A stretch of DNA of 64,000 bases from the NCBI RefSeq assembly GCF_901709675.1, contig NC_051088.1:22731693-22795692 (forward strand), given 5' to 3'. Below are positions 1 through 13,600 of the stretch, piece after piece. Source of the stretch: Syngnathus acus (lineage: Eukaryota > Chordata > Actinopteri > Syngnathiformes > Syngnathidae). Each line of letters starts with the position of its first letter. Within the stretch, counting starts at the first letter, position 1. The translations under genes were made by a program, and so were the position numbers. Below the pieces are notes generated by a model that was given only the letters and a program-made list of their open reading frames with translations, ran no database searches and was not told where the DNA came from.

Positions 1-3000
1 GGCGGCAGACTCAACATGTCTCTCGTGTTTCTCCACCCCGCTGCCGACTTTAGCGACACGTTTCCTTGACTTTGTGGGAAAGCACAACAAGCTTATCAAA
101 CAATGCCGGCCCACCCGCCAGATAACGTCGGCCGGGAGGACGACAAGGTCGCGCTTCTTTCATCTGGCGCTGACTTTGGGACTTTTTTCCACTTCAACCA
201 AAATAGTCTAAATTTAGCCGATTGCTTCCCGCTGTATATTTTTGTAGCTGGCATCAAAGCGGCTGCATGAAGTTCATCAAAGTGTGTTTTGACATTGGCC
301 CAAAGAAGACCCGGAAGACCTCACCGCTCACACTTTATGTGACCCAACCGTTTTCCAAGCTCAAGCAAGTCTACCCATTTTGAATCGTGTACCGCATATC
401 TTTGGTGACCCCTGACCCTTTCGCATGTTCGGGACCTAAACCGTTCAGCGGAGGAGTATCAGATTCAGCCCAACTTTCAAGTCTCCGCTGCAGCTGACTG
501 TTTTACTCAGATGTTCTGCTCAGTTCCGCCTTGCTTGATCTTCCTCACATCCTGATTTGAAACTCAATCTGCGTGCGGCTCATTCGGCGTTTCCTGGCCG
601 TGCATTCCGATATTAGAGGGTGGCACTTGGAAAGGTGCGCGTCTGGCACCGGGGTCGGCTGGAATTCCTGCGGTCTGGTCGGGAGAACGAGCCTTGAAGT
701 GCGTCTACCGCTCTTCTCAGCACTAATGACTTTACCAACATTTTTTTTTTTCCCCTTTCCTTTTTATTGAAGCAGCGGCGCACATCTTGGCCCGTTTTCT
801 GCGGGAGCTCCATGGGAAAAAAATTTTGCTTGCCGTCTGCTCTGGAGATCCTTCTAAGTGACTCCAGTAGCGGCTGACATCCAGTTGCATCATGCGCGAT
901 CCGCACCACGGCGACCATGACTCACTCACTCGCTCGCCGCTTCTTCAAATCCGAAGAACCCTGCCCCGTCCGATACGTGCAACTAATGAAGTCAAGATGC
1001 GAGAAGTGTTTACTGAGCCTAAAACCTCCATCGGTGTTATTTATTACCGCTTCTGCTCGTCTTTTCTGCCAGTTGAGCTACATCTGGCTCACGCACCCAC
1101 CGCCGAGTTCTCGGAGGAAGCGGGGGATTACGGCCGATGCTGTTCAGTCTGGCTTTTAGCCGTCCACCTGGCGGTACCGACCCCCTCGGGCTATCATTTC
1201 ACTCGGGGCCGCTTTTTATGGGCCTTTTTAGTGCTTCTGTAATTCTGTCTTTGGAAAGCAGAGGTCAAGTGGCCAAATGAGCAGATACAACATGTGTGCA
1301 ATTATCATACAACATGTGTGGCGGGCGGCGTGTGCAAGCTCGGTTCCATCACGAAGCCGAGCTTTGATGAAAACATGCGCAGGAAGCCGAAGAATTGCAG
1401 CTTTGCGCCTCAGCACAATGGCGGCTCTGTCAGTCAGTGTTGTTTGAGAGAGGGAGCCTCTTTTGTGCCCCTAGGCACTCATTTTTTTAATTTTTCCAAC
1501 CGAGTTCAGACCGCAAGTGGGGTGTTTATTTCTTTGTGTTATTTCTCGCAGCCTTTAGTCTTTATCTCACCCCCTTTTGAATTACTGGGCTTCTATCCCA
1601 ATAAAGTATTTCTCTGTGCCTGACCTATGCTTTCTTTTTTTAAAATGGGCAGCCTTTCAAAGAGCGTACCTGCATTCCTGTCATTTTTGTGAATATCGTC
1701 CGTCGGCCTCACGCTGGCGCGCGCACGAGAACAAACAGGATGTCGGCCTCACAGGAATGAAGGAAAACTTCCTGTGTCGGATCCATGAGAAATCCCTACG
1801 GTTATTTTTAACTCATTTCCTTAAGCTTTTTGTTCACGCTTCTGAGATTCTTCCTCGGTTTTTGGCCGGCCGATTGATTAAAGGCCTCTCGCCAAAGTGC
1901 CTTTCGGGTTCACTTGCGGTACGCGCGGAGCTGCGAGAAGATCTGGCTCCGTCTGGGCCGTCGGCTCCATATTTGATTCTTATAATGGTAACAGATGAGA
2001 GATGAGAAAATGAGACATTTTTATGTCATTTTTGCTCAAGCAGCGAGTCCAGCAGTGTTTTGTTTGACAACAGGCAACGAGGTGTGGCAACCCTCGGAAG
2101 CATCAGCTTTGGTCCCCCGTCATCGAGTTCACGTTACCGCTCCAAAAGATATCGGATCGGATGTCTGCGACTGGGCTGGTTTTACCTGGCCACTGTTCTT
2201 TTGCGCATTGTGCCAAGAAAGGCACGCGTGCCGCATCTTTCGACGTCCATTTTTGATTTGCTGCCGTGTTCGGGAAGGCAAACCGCTCGCTCCATTGTCT
2301 TTCCACAGCCGTCCGGCAAAAAGAAAAAGTCCAACAATGAATAAAAAGCCAGCGGCATGTCGTGCGTTGTGTGATGTCATTCCGACGAGTCACCGGAACG
2401 CATTGTTTCCAGAAACGTGAAAAAGCGTTTGTCATCGTCGCTTTCTGCTATTTTTGTCGCTTTCTGCTTTTCTAACATTCATTTCCAGCTGAACTTCATC
2501 CAGGCAAGCCTGGCACAGCTCGAGTACGGTTTTCTCTTATTTGGACAGCCTAAAAATATGCTCTGTGAGCAGAGCACATATTCATTCTGTTTTCTTTGCC
2601 TCCACTGCCTGACAGGAATCAGCTCGGCTTTTCTGTGTGTGTCACAAGTTGTGATTGCTGCCTTACTTCTACGGAAATCTTCTATTCGTCTCTTTTTGTA
2701 TTCAGACCAATTGGCCTTTTTTTTTGTTCACAGGTCACAAAACAAGACATCATCAAAAACTGAAATAGTTTGTGTGTTGTCTGCTGTGATTTGTCTTTTT
2801 AAATCTAGATGTTAGCTGAGCTGCCGGTCTTTAGCTGAGGTCCTTGATCCAGTAGTTTCCGGGACCCCACCCTGACGTTGTCTGGGCCAGATCGGGCCCG
2901 TCTGGGTCGGCTGTGCGGCCGCCCACTCTTTTCCCTCCAAGCTGATGACAACCGTGTCTCGTCTGTGAGAAACAAATAAAGCAGCCACTATAAAAACATA

Positions 3001-5914
3001 GCAAGAGTGGCCAAGCACCAAAAAAGATGGAGAGCTGGTCATCAACGCTCCTATCCGAGCGTAAAGCAAAGAATGCTCGTGTAGGAAAACGTGATCTTTT
3101 CCAGCACTCTCTCCAGCGGGAGTTGAAGGTCATAAAGTCGGCTCAGGCGAGGTCGTAAATCAGCTCGGATTAGGGCAGATGGATTTGCTCAACCCGCTCG
3201 CCAGTTGGCCATTTGGGCTGCAGCGCTCATTCGAGCGGGATTGCATCCCCTCAACCTTCAGGTGGTCGCCCTCAACTGCTCCTTGGCCACAAACGGTTCT
3301 TCCAAAAAGATGTTTATTGCCACTCCCAGTTGAAGTTTGCTGCCCACCTAAACATAAAACAAAGGAAATTACAGGTTGTGTATTTCAAACAACAACATCG
3401 CTTCCTTTCAGGAAAGTCTGCTTCGCGGACTGCCAAGAAACAATGCAAGATGTCAAAAGCATCCCGAACTAGAGAAGGAAGAGACCAGAGGGGGTGGCGC
3501 TTTTTTTTTTTTTCTTGAACACAGCCGTGGTTGTTTTTTTTTAACGTGCCCTACAAACAAAATTGAGCAGATAATTGTTCACGTTGTCACGCTGGACAAA
3601 TTATGGCCAAATATGAACGAGAAGAGCGCAAAATGTCAGATGAGGCCGCATTAAAAAAGTGTCGCCGTCTCCCGAGTAGCTCGGCCCCAGCCGTGGAACA
3701 AGATAACGTCGCTCGCTCATCAAACCAGTCGAGCAGCTTGCGGGAGAAAATCAGCGACCCTGCCCACCAGCTATTGTTGTTATCCATTTTCTAGAAGGAC
3801 GAAAAAAAAAAGTCTCAAATGTCAAAGGATGGGAATGGCACGGCACCAAATGAAAACAAAGCTTGGCTTTGAATGGAGGAGAAGACGTGGGCAGTACGCA
3901 GTAAGCGCCAAACGTGTTTCACATTTCGGTAGTATTTGAGGCCTAAGATGGGGTCGGCCAGAAATAAAGCATCTCTGCTCGCTTTTTTTTTTTTTTGCTT
4001 CTTCTAAACACAGGAAGTGCCGAGTGCTATCGCCGCAGGAGGAAGCAAAATCAAGTTAACTACTAAATTCAGTTAGGCGCCCAAAATGAAGGAAATCTCC
4101 TCCCTGCTTTGTGACCTCTTTGGCTTTGCCTTATTTTGCAGCCATTTCAGCTGTTTTTGTGACGGATTTTGTCTTCATTGTGTTCAAGAAAGCCAGTTTA
4201 CTCAATCGATTCGGCCCTGGATGCGATTTCCTGTCGCTGATTCGGAATTGGAAGCAGAAAAAAGACCCGTTGCTCTTCGCCTGCGCTTTCGTACGCATGA
4301 CTGGCTGAGAAAACGAGACAAACGGCTCGGCTGGGCTCCGGCGGGCTCGATGTCTGGATTTCAGAGACTTTGTTTTCTGTTCTTACGTAATCATCCAACA
4401 ACAAGCCCATTCAGTGCAATTGACTGCAACTGTCATTGTACAAAAACATGAAGTCTCACTTTCTATTTTTATGCTAAAATATTGCTGATGATGTTCACTG
4501 TGATGGAGACACCAAAGCGGCCTTATATTAACGAAGCTCATAGATCGTAATGAAGATGTAGAGCTAGTCAAAAGTAAAAAAAAATGCCCAAAAAATGGAG
4601 GCAACCAAGTCGGGATCACATGTAGTTGTACAAACATTCCTGGTGTAATTCTGCACATCTGCTTTGCATGTTGCTGCCCTCCTGCGTGGCTTTTGCTCAA
4701 CTCACTTTAGCATCGTGTTTGCTTCATTGGTAGCTTCCACACATTTTTTTCTTTTAACCGTTTAGTTTTATATTTGAATTTGGAGCCGTTTTACAGTTAC
4801 GTACAAGATGTTCAAGCTTGTACTACTGTATTACCAACCCAATTCAATGTGAACTGAAAATTGCGATAATAATCAGAATCATCTTTTGAAATGTATATTT
4901 TCAGAAATGAGCATTAAATCTGCGTCTTTACGGCTGTTTGGATGTGCAAGTGTTGCAAATGAGATGACCTGTGAGTACCAAAGATGCCGTGAAGAGGAGT
5001 TCCTTGTTGTGGCCGAATGCAAAACTAGCAAGCTAGCTCTCATATATTTTTCTTTTTTATTCCAAATATCTTTGGTTAACTAGAAAATAAAATGCTGATC
5101 GTTTCTTTTGTCTTTCGATGCTGTGAAGAGGAATTCCTTGTTGTGGCCGAATGCGAAACTAGCAAGCTAGCTCTCATAAGTTTTTCTTTTTCTATTTTAA
5201 ATATCTTTGCTTAACTCGAAAATAGAACGCTGGTCGTTTTTTGCGTCTTTCGGTGCTGTTGTGGCCGCATGCTAAACTAGCAAGCTAGCTCTCATACGTC
5301 ACATCATGACTTGGGAACTTAAAACGTTTTGTAACAGACTTGAGAGCAGTTTGAGTTTCAAAGTGGCGGACTTTTGTTGTTTTAAGCGCAGGATGAGATG
5401 ACAGCGCTCAGCTGACATTGTGGTTGCGGTGTTTGGAGGCCAAGCAAGCACGGCGGCTGACTGAGGAGTGCTAGCTAGGGTGCTGAATGTCAACTCAGGA
5501 AGTGAGATCATCACCAAAGTCCCCCAAATTTAAACTGGGCTCTGACTGTGGAGTTTCTGCCACCCACTCAGTCGTTACGGATAGCGAAACGAACACACAC
5601 ATTTGCTGTTGGATTTAAAAACAAGTGTCAGTGTTCCGTGCATTTCGCTCACCGCTGAGGCTCATCAAATAGCAGCCTTCATGTTTCAAACACAAACACG
5701 TAAACATCAAATTGTCTTCTATATCTGCTCACGTAAGCAAAACACTTTCAGCCCAGTTGTTGTTTTTTTTTAATTTGATCTTTGTCACTCATAACCATTC
5801 ATTGTGCCAGATGTTGCGCTGAAACATGAAAAGTTTTTTTTTTCCAGAACTCTATGAACCTACCAGACGTTGCACTGACCCACATGAAAACGTTTTATGC
5901 ATGATTTTTTTCAG
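1..5914. other. Non-coding stretch upstream of first visible fmnl3 exon
   Basis: I find no exon with family similarity on either strand. The expected N-terminal FMNL exon (start methionine, myristoylation-type MGN, then ELEERF) was looked for and not seen, so it probably lies before the window and this is intron. Open frames here are short and lack splice context or family signature. Visible structure is limited to poly-T runs (about 3501-3515, 3984-3997), a 134-bp tandem triplication (4983-5300) and the duplicated splice-acceptor block just before the first exon. Confidence 0.55.
4983..5300. repeat. Tandem triplication, about 134-bp unit
   Basis: Three tandem copies start near 4983, 5117 and 5250. 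Each carries the core CTAGCAAGCTAGCTCTCATA preceded by TTGTGGCCG-ATGC. Copies 1 and 2 share a T-rich stretch, an AAATATCTTTG block and a GTCTTTCG junction. The third copy is shortened at its start. Copies differ by scattered substitutions, so the duplication is not very recent. No coding potential is evident. Confidence 0.8.
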
Positions 5915-5928
5915 AACTCTATGAACCT
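5807..5928 (+). repeat. Duplicated 3' splice-site block before fmnl3 exon
   Basis: Two adjacent copies of one block are present. Each runs from CCAG(A)(T/C)GTTGC(G/A)CTGA through CATGAAAA, a T-rich tract and (C)CAG, to AACTCTATGAACCT. The first copy's AG ends at 5847 and the second, used by the real exon, ends at 5914. After the first AG the reading frame NSMNLP continues only to a TGA at 5902-5904, so use of that site would truncate the protein. Confidence 0.8.
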
Positions 5929-8900
5929 GCCTCCAGACAAAGCCCGGCTCCTCAGGCAGTACGACAATGAGAAGAAGTGGGACCTGATTTGCGACCAGGT
6001 ATGCTGGCCTCAACTTATCACATCTTCTCTTCAGTGAATGAACAAAAAAAAGAGTTCATCTTGTTTGGCCTACAGGAAAGGTTTCAAGTGAAGAATCCAC
6101 CTCACACTTACATCCAGAAAATCCGCGGCTACTTAGACCCCGGCGTCACCAGAAAGGTCGCCAACTCTCGCCGTGAACTGCAAAGCGTCTCATAGGTGTA
6201 CGTAAACAAACACTCTGCTCTCCTTGTGTCTCGCAGAAGTTCCGCAGGAGAGTACAAGAGTCTACCAAAGTCTTAAGGGAGCTGGAGATCTCTTTGAGGA
6301 CAAACCACATTGGGCAAGTGTTCATTTTCCTGCTCTCCATCTGTTTGTAAGTGTCTGAAGGAAAGGCTGGCATTGTTTGTCCTTTCTTTCCCCGGATGGC
6401 CCTCCCATTGTTTGGAGTTGCCAAGCTCCGCAGCTCCACTGGATGTGGCCGAGCCTCCCGATGCCCAGATGGTTGCCATTGTGCCGCCGCGTCCGCTCCC
6501 CCATCGAGCGCTTAACAGGAAGCTTTGTTGTGTATGCTGGCCTGGCCGGCTGGCCGACTTTTGTACATGGAAAAACGCGTGCGTGGATACTTGGAAGTTG
6601 ACACCTTTTGCTCAGCAAGCAGAATCTATTGTGATGTTATGACATCACAACTTTCCAAAGCTACATTCATAAAACCCTGTGCAGCACAAAAAAAAAAAAC
6701 AATGTGAAAGACAGGCCACAAATGGACCTCGGGCTGTCGTTTGGACACCACTGCATGAAGCTATTTGAACACAAGTTGTGCAGCACCACATGAGGACAGA
6801 CAGTATAAGCCGGGCTGTGGACCGTTACCGGTCTGTGAATCATTTGGTACTGGGCCGCACAAGAAAGAATAAATAATGGATTATTTTACACCTCGGAGAC
6901 ATGTACATAACATAACATTACTCATGGTATGTTGTTGGTGCGATGTTTTGAGGATGCTGCAAGTAAATTTGCATAGGAATACACAGTGGATTCACGTTTT
7001 TCGTATCATTATATTATACTGTGGTATTCACATACAGAATTCCCTCATGGAACTAAGGGTTGAAGTGTGTTTTGGGTTGATGGTGTTTATGTGGTGACGT
7101 ACTTCCGTGTTGTTCTGCTATATAATTGGCTAGAAAGACGGTGACGTGTAAGATTGTGGTTGGTTTGTTTTGCGGAAATGGAATAGTTCAAACACGGACG
7201 ATTTTTGCGAAGAAAACCTCCATAAACAATGTGTACTCGGTGTTTTTTATTTATTTATTGATGATATTTCTTTATTAATGCATTTGATTTTAATTTTCGA
7301 GAATAGTTTTGAGAAGTTTTCTTCGCAAAAATCGTGACGTCATCAAACACCGGTCCGCGAAAATATTGGCTGACAGTAATGCGGTCCGTGGTGCTAAAAC
7401 GCGAAGTTTATATGAAGACACTTTTTAATCGGGGATTTCTTGTTCCAAACGAGCCCTGTTTTTAGTTTTATTTTACAAATCTTAAAACACTGGATTACGA
7501 GACTGCTATGCAATTAGGAAAAAAGATTTGCCATCTGGTGCGACGCTGCCCTTTGCTGTAAATGTCAAATTGCCGCTGCTTTAAAGACGGCTTCAACTTT
7601 TCCAGAGCGTTTGTGTGACTAAAAGGGGGAAGAAAAAAAAATCTTTCAATGCATTTCCCAGAAGAGGAATAAGGTGGGATCGTTTTCAGGAGAATGGCGA
7701 GCGTGCTTTATTACAACGTCTGAGTCTTATTCCTGCCACGGCCAAGAAAATAGGAGCTCGCCGCAGTAGGGGGGGGGGGGGGGGGGGGGGGGGGCGACGA
7801 AGGGGTCACGGTTGGGGTGTGGGGGGGGGTGTCTGGTTAGTAGACAGGAAAGCAATGATCATGGGCGCCTCCTCAGAAGCAGCCCGCCTCTTTCCCCTTC
7901 ACCTCAACTGCTTTGTTGGTTTCCTCTGTTGCAGGGCTGGCCTTCCTCCCTCCATCCCTCCCTCCCTTTCCCTTTTCCTGCCGCTTGCTTTCCTGTCCAT
8001 CTCAAGAAATCATTCAAATAAGACACATTCCTCTCTGTTTGATTCAACCGCAAACCTCGTGTTTGAAGCAGAAAATCCCCAACTGATACTCCCTTCACGT
8101 GTTTTTGTTCCTATGCAGCGGCCGTCGTGTTTTCGGTTTCCGTACAAATGTCCTTTGCTTTCCGTTCCATCATTTCCTGTCCCCCTTCACTTGTGACAAA
8201 ATTCCTGTATGATCGCATTTAAGTGATGTTCTCCAGTGCATCTTGAGCCCAACAAATCTTCTGCTTTGCACTCCCATCCAAAGGTGTGAACGCTAAGGGT
8301 ATTTCCCTCCTCCCGCATCATAGGTGGGTCCGGGAGTTCCTCAACGATGAGAACAGAGGTCTTGACGTCTTGGTGGAGTACCTCTCCTTTGCCCAGTGCG
8401 CTGTCATGTGAGTATTTTTTCTAAAAGGAAGCGGGTGGAGCTGCGGCCGCTGAGTCGGCACGTTGCAGAGCTGCTTGTGCATCCCAAACGCGTTCTTTGG
8501 ATGTGTCGCTTGACCTTGGGCAAGCTGGATGACCTTACGGTTGAAGCTTAAGCGCAACGAGCGCCATTTTCTTTGCTGAGCTTTCTCATGCGGCTGTGTG
8601 ATGCTCTTGCCATAACGCTCACCTCGCTCCCCTTAACCTGACCCCTCCCCCACCTGCATCTGCTCTACGCCTCTCTGTCCGCCTGTGCGTGTGGCCCAGG
8701 TTGGATTTTGAGGGGCTGGAGAATGGCGAGGATGGCGGCTTCTTGGACAAGGCCAAATCTTGGAGCAGGTCCATCGAGGATTTGCACCAGATGAGCCCTC
8801 AGCCCTTCTGCAACACGCTGGTGCGCTCGGCCCGCCAGTCTGTCCTCCGGTATGTATCGCTGAGCTGTCCGCTGTTACCTGTTGACGACTTGCCCGTGTC

Positions 8901-10609
8901 CTGCTCACCCGCCTGCCCTAATGGCCGCCGTGGACATGCTCGTGCTGGTGCTGTCGGGCCTATGTGAAGAAAGGTCTCAGTGGACGAGCGCTAACTTTGC
9001 CCACCTGTTGCAGCTACGGCTCGCTCTCCGGCAGCAAAACCATCAAGAACTCGAGACTCGTCAGCCAGAAGGATGACGTGCACGTGTGCATCTTGTGCTT
9101 GCGAGCCATCATGAACTACCAGGTGCTTCCTGCGTGCCGCTTCCTCCGTGCTGCGTCTGGACCCCCGTTAGACTCTCACCACATCCTCTTGTCTGTCTCT
9201 CTGCTCTTCTCGCAGTACGGCTTCAACATGGTCATGTCTCACGCGCATGCGGTCAATGAAATTGCTCTCAGTTTGAACAACAAAAGCTCACGGTAAGAAT
9301 CAGCAACATCTCAGCGTCCCCCAAAATGCTCTTGAAGGTGACGTCGTGCGCCGTCCTGATACTTTTAGGACAAAGGCCTTGGTCCTGGAGCTGCTGGCTG
9401 CCGTGTGCCTGGTTCGAGGAGGTCACGAGATCATCCTGTCAGCGTTTGACAACTTCAAAGAGGTTCGCCAGCTTAGTCCGACATTTGATCAAACGCAAAG
9501 GAAAAATACTTTTGACCACAAACTCAAAGCTGCTGACACAACATTTGGATTTTTACCTTTAGCAGCCTGATGTTGATTAAGTAGACGAAAAAAAGGGCAA
9601 ATGAATTGCGAGGATGCACTGAGGCCTGCAAGGCCGTCATGCAGCGATGAAAGTTGAGGAGCTCTGGGAGTTGTCACCTCCACACAGGGTGGAGGGGAAG
9701 CCCTGTGGTGACCCCTCAGAGGTCACCAGATGTCAGACAAGAAAAATAAGCCTCAAGTCCCCGATGAGGACTGCACATTCTTAGCGGACGGGCATCTTCC
9801 TGATCAGAATTCCAGAAGGAGGGGGAGAAAACCAGCCGCTCGTCAAAACAAGATCTTAAATAGGGCTTTGTCGGATTGTTCCAAATGTCGTCCACTGTTG
9901 TTTATTTACAGTGTCGGCTCATTTTTGTTTTTTGTTTTATTAGGACCGAAAAAGAATTTGCTGGGAAAACATGCCATTATTTATTTATCCCCTTCTTTGG
10001 GTATTTTTGGTCGATATTCTTTGCCCTGCCGTGACTGCTGACGATGAGAAGTTGTTTGAAACCAAAATCAGGCCTTGGGACATTTTCAGATCTTATTCAA
10101 ATCCAAATCATTCAATATGTTTTTGTGCAATTGTGCTTTTCAGGTGTGTAAGGAGAAGCATCGTTTTGAACGGCTGATGGATTTCTTCCGTAGCGAGGAG
10201 GGCAACATCGACTTCATGGTAAGCGGCGCCGCTTTACGTCTTTCGCTGCCCGCCGCCAAGACGTCAACGTGTCCTTTGGGGCCCAGGTGGCTTGCATGCA
10301 GTTCATCAACATCGTGGTCCACTCGGTGGAGGACATGAACTTCAGAGTTCACCTGCAGTTTGAATTCACCAAGCTAGGACTGGATGACTACCTGGAGGTA
10401 AAACTATCAGAGGAGATCACCCTGGAGACGTGACGTGACGGGACTTTCCCCTCCATCAGAAATGTAAACACACCGAGAGCGACAAGCTATCGGTGCAGAT
10501 CCAGGCCTACCTGGACAACGTGTTTGACGTGGGCGGCCTGCTGGAAGATGCCGAGACCAAGAACGCGGCGCTGGAAAAGGTGGAGGAACTGGAGGAGCAC
10601 CTGTCTCAT
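5915..10609 (+). CDS. fmnl3: fmnl3 N-terminal GTPase-binding/FH3 (armadillo) region
   Basis: Eleven exons encode residues 1-364 of the visible protein, the regulatory half. It binds Rho-family GTPase and folds back on the C-terminal DAD (family knowledge). Landmarks are [20 protein letters not shown] near the start, [78 protein letters not shown] and [20 protein letters not shown]. The optional insert seen after VTRK in some FMNL1 forms is absent. A serine-rich linker (residues about 109-160) contains SWSRSIEDL and is the least conserved part. The end, [10 protein letters not shown], leads into the coiled coil. Confidence 0.92.
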
Positions 10610-13600
10610 GTAAGTGCGGAGCTGACTGCCCGATCTGTGCGCGCACGTACGCTATGCAACCTAATGTTGCTAATGCTAATATTATCCTTCTCTGTGGTTC
10701 ATACGCGGTTTGTGGGGAAGTTTGGAATGCACCTAACAATCCCAATATTGTTCTCACGCTGGCTCCTTCCATCTTTGCATCCCACGCTGCCTTGTAACGA
10801 GCATGGAAAAGCTCGTAGGCAGCCCTGACATCATGGTCGGAATTTCATCACAAACGCTCTCAGGAATGATGAGGGAGGATAAGGGAGGCGCAATTCCAGC
10901 GCAACATGTGCGTTCTTCATATTGACAAAAAGAGCTGCGTCACGTGCTTGCTGCATCGTGCCGCATCATGCTGCCGGCGGGCGGTATCATATTTCTCCTC
11001 GAGGATGCGCCGTGTAAATGGGAACGGATACGGCAGGCAAACATCTCGCTGCTGCTGCGGTGAAGGTGGAATTCACCTCCTCTCTTCGCCAGGTGACGGA
11101 GAAGCTTCTGGAGGTTGAGAATGAAACCATGATGAAAGTGGCTGACTTGGAGAAGGTCCTCCTCCAGAAGGATAAAGATCTTCAAGCAATTCGGGTAAGC
11201 CAGAGGGAGGAGCCTTCAAAAGCTCAGGTGGCATGTCTCGCTTTCAGAAGCTTTGAACTCAATCAGTACGATGGCAAATTAGGTAGGCAGGAAGCAGGAT
11301 GTTTTTTCAGCTTGTGAAGTCACGCTTTTGTGCTCTACGTCGCCCCCCGGTGGCGGCTCAGGAGACGTACGAGTCGACCAACACGCAGGTCACCACCCTG
11401 AGGAGGGTGCTGAAGGAGAAGGACGCCGCCTTCCAGAGGCACTTCAACATTGAGAGGCGGCTGCTGGAGCTGGAGCAGCAAGGCACCATCCGCCTGCACA
11501 AGAAGCCCGATGGAGACATCGCCATCGAGCCGCTCGGCGTCAGGGGCGATGCGGCGGGCGCCGGCCTCGCCATCCCCCTCGCCGACTTCGGGGCGCTACC
11601 TTTGGCCTCGGCGGCAGCCACGTCCGACCCGGGGCTACTCGATTCCAGTTTGCCTCCGGCCAGTGAAGCTCCGCCCCCGCCGCCTCCACCGCCTCCTCCT
11701 CCTCCTCCACTTCCTTCGACCACAAGTGAGCCTCCACGCAGCTGTGGCATTTTGTGGGCTTCTACTTTTACTCCTCCATAATAATATTTTCACTCCTGAT
11801 TTGCTCCAGGTACGCCACCACCTCCACCTCCTCTGGCTCCTCCTCTGCCTGACGCTTCTCCTTCTGTCATCCTGAGCGTGGGTCTCTCCGGTGAGAGCAC
11901 TTTTTTTGCTCGTCTTGACCGCAACTCTTGACTGTGGCGTCAAACTCGGTCGCTTTGTTGCAGCTATTCGAATCAAGAAGCCCATCAAGACAAAGTTCCG
12001 CCTACCTGTGTTTAACTGGACCGCCCTGAAGCCCAATCAGATCAACGGAACCGTGTTCAATGAGATCGATGACGAACGGGTGCTGGAGGTACATCGAACG
12101 AGCGGCTGGCCGTATTTGCCGACTGGCTTCCTCAGTTAGGAGTTGACTTTGTGACCAATGGCCTGTGTGCAGGAACTGGATTTGGAGAGGTTCGAGGATC
12201 TCTTTAAAACCCGTGCACAGGGTCCCATTGTGGATCTGTCATGCACAAAAAGCAAAGTGGCTCAGAAGGCGGTGAACAAAGTCACGCTGCTGGACGCTAA
12301 TCGCTCCAAGAACTTGGCCATCACGCTGAGGAAGGCAAACAAGAGCACAGAGGAGATCTGCAAAGCCATAGAGAAGTATTCAACCCATACCTTTCGTCTT
12401 TTCAAAGGAATTCAGACATTTGTTTTCAAATACATGACACACGTTTGAGATCATTGCTGAGAATGAAGTGGTTAGCCGCGGTGGGATAAACGATTTCAGT
12501 TTTCCTGATTTTGTTTTTGTCACTAAAACGTGGTCCAGTGACGCACTTGAGCCCCACCTAGCATAAGTCATCTCCTCCTCCACTACATCCAAACTTGGGT
12601 GCTTATGTTAGCATCTGCGGTGGTCCGTTCAAATTGCCAAATGCACTTAGGGCTAGCTAGCTGGATAGCGAGCTAGCTAGCTAGCCCTACCTAACTGCAT
12701 TTGGATAGCTAGCTAGCCTTAATTGGCTAGCTAGCCAGCTAGTTATCCTGAAAATGCATCTTCCATTTCCATATTCTGCTGAAGTGGATGCTTTAGAGTG
12801 CCTCGTTGTCACTCGTGAGAAAGGGAAAAACCCCGTGGTGGGATATGGTACAACCTTTAAGGCTCAAACATGTTGTTACATTTTGCTAATGTCTGCCTAG
12901 ATTCGACCTGAAGGCCTTACCGGTGGACTTTGTGGAGTGTCTGATGCGCTTCCTGCCCACGGAAGCAGAGGTCAAAGTTCTTCGTCAGTACGAACGGGAC
13001 CGCCGTCCGTTGGAGCAGCTGGCCGAAGAGGACCGTTTCATGCTCTCGTTCAGCAAAATCGAGAGGCTCACGCAGAGGATGAACATCATCACCTTTGTGG
13101 GCAACTTTGCCGACAACGTGGGCCTGCTCACGCCGCAACTCAACGGCATCATCGCCGCTTCCGGCTCGGTCAAATCCTCGCCAAAGTTAAAACGAATGCT
13201 CGAGGTTGGTTTTTGAAAGCGCTTCCAAACGGGAGCGCCTTGCCTTAACTCTTCTGCCGGACTTTCAGATCATCTTAGCCTTGGGCAACTATATGAATAG
13301 CAGTAAGCGAGGCTGCGTTTACGGCTTCAAATTGCAAAGTCTCGATCTGGTGAGGAAAGTCGGCGAGCGCTCATTTATCGTCTCGGCCTCCTAACCCGGA
13401 CGGTTTTGTTTTTACCGCGCAGTTGCTGGACACCAAGTCGACAGACAGGAAAATGACGCTGCTCCACTACATCGCTCTCATCGTGAAGGAGAAATACGTG
13501 GAGCTGGCCAACTTCTACAATGAACTGCACTTTGTGGATAAAGCCGCAGCAGGTGAGCGAGCGCGCGTGCTGGCCGTTTTTGATGGGAAGCCGGCTCATT

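Noticed and set aside
7615-8196. 193-codon + strand frame in an fmnl3 intron
   Set aside because: It runs through a poly-G/poly-Gly tract and pyrimidine-rich sequence, with no family similarity and no splice logic.
11358-11750. Minus-strand frame with a long poly-glycine tract
   Set aside because: It is the complement of the FH1 proline codons in fmnl3; the + frame splices correctly and matches formins.
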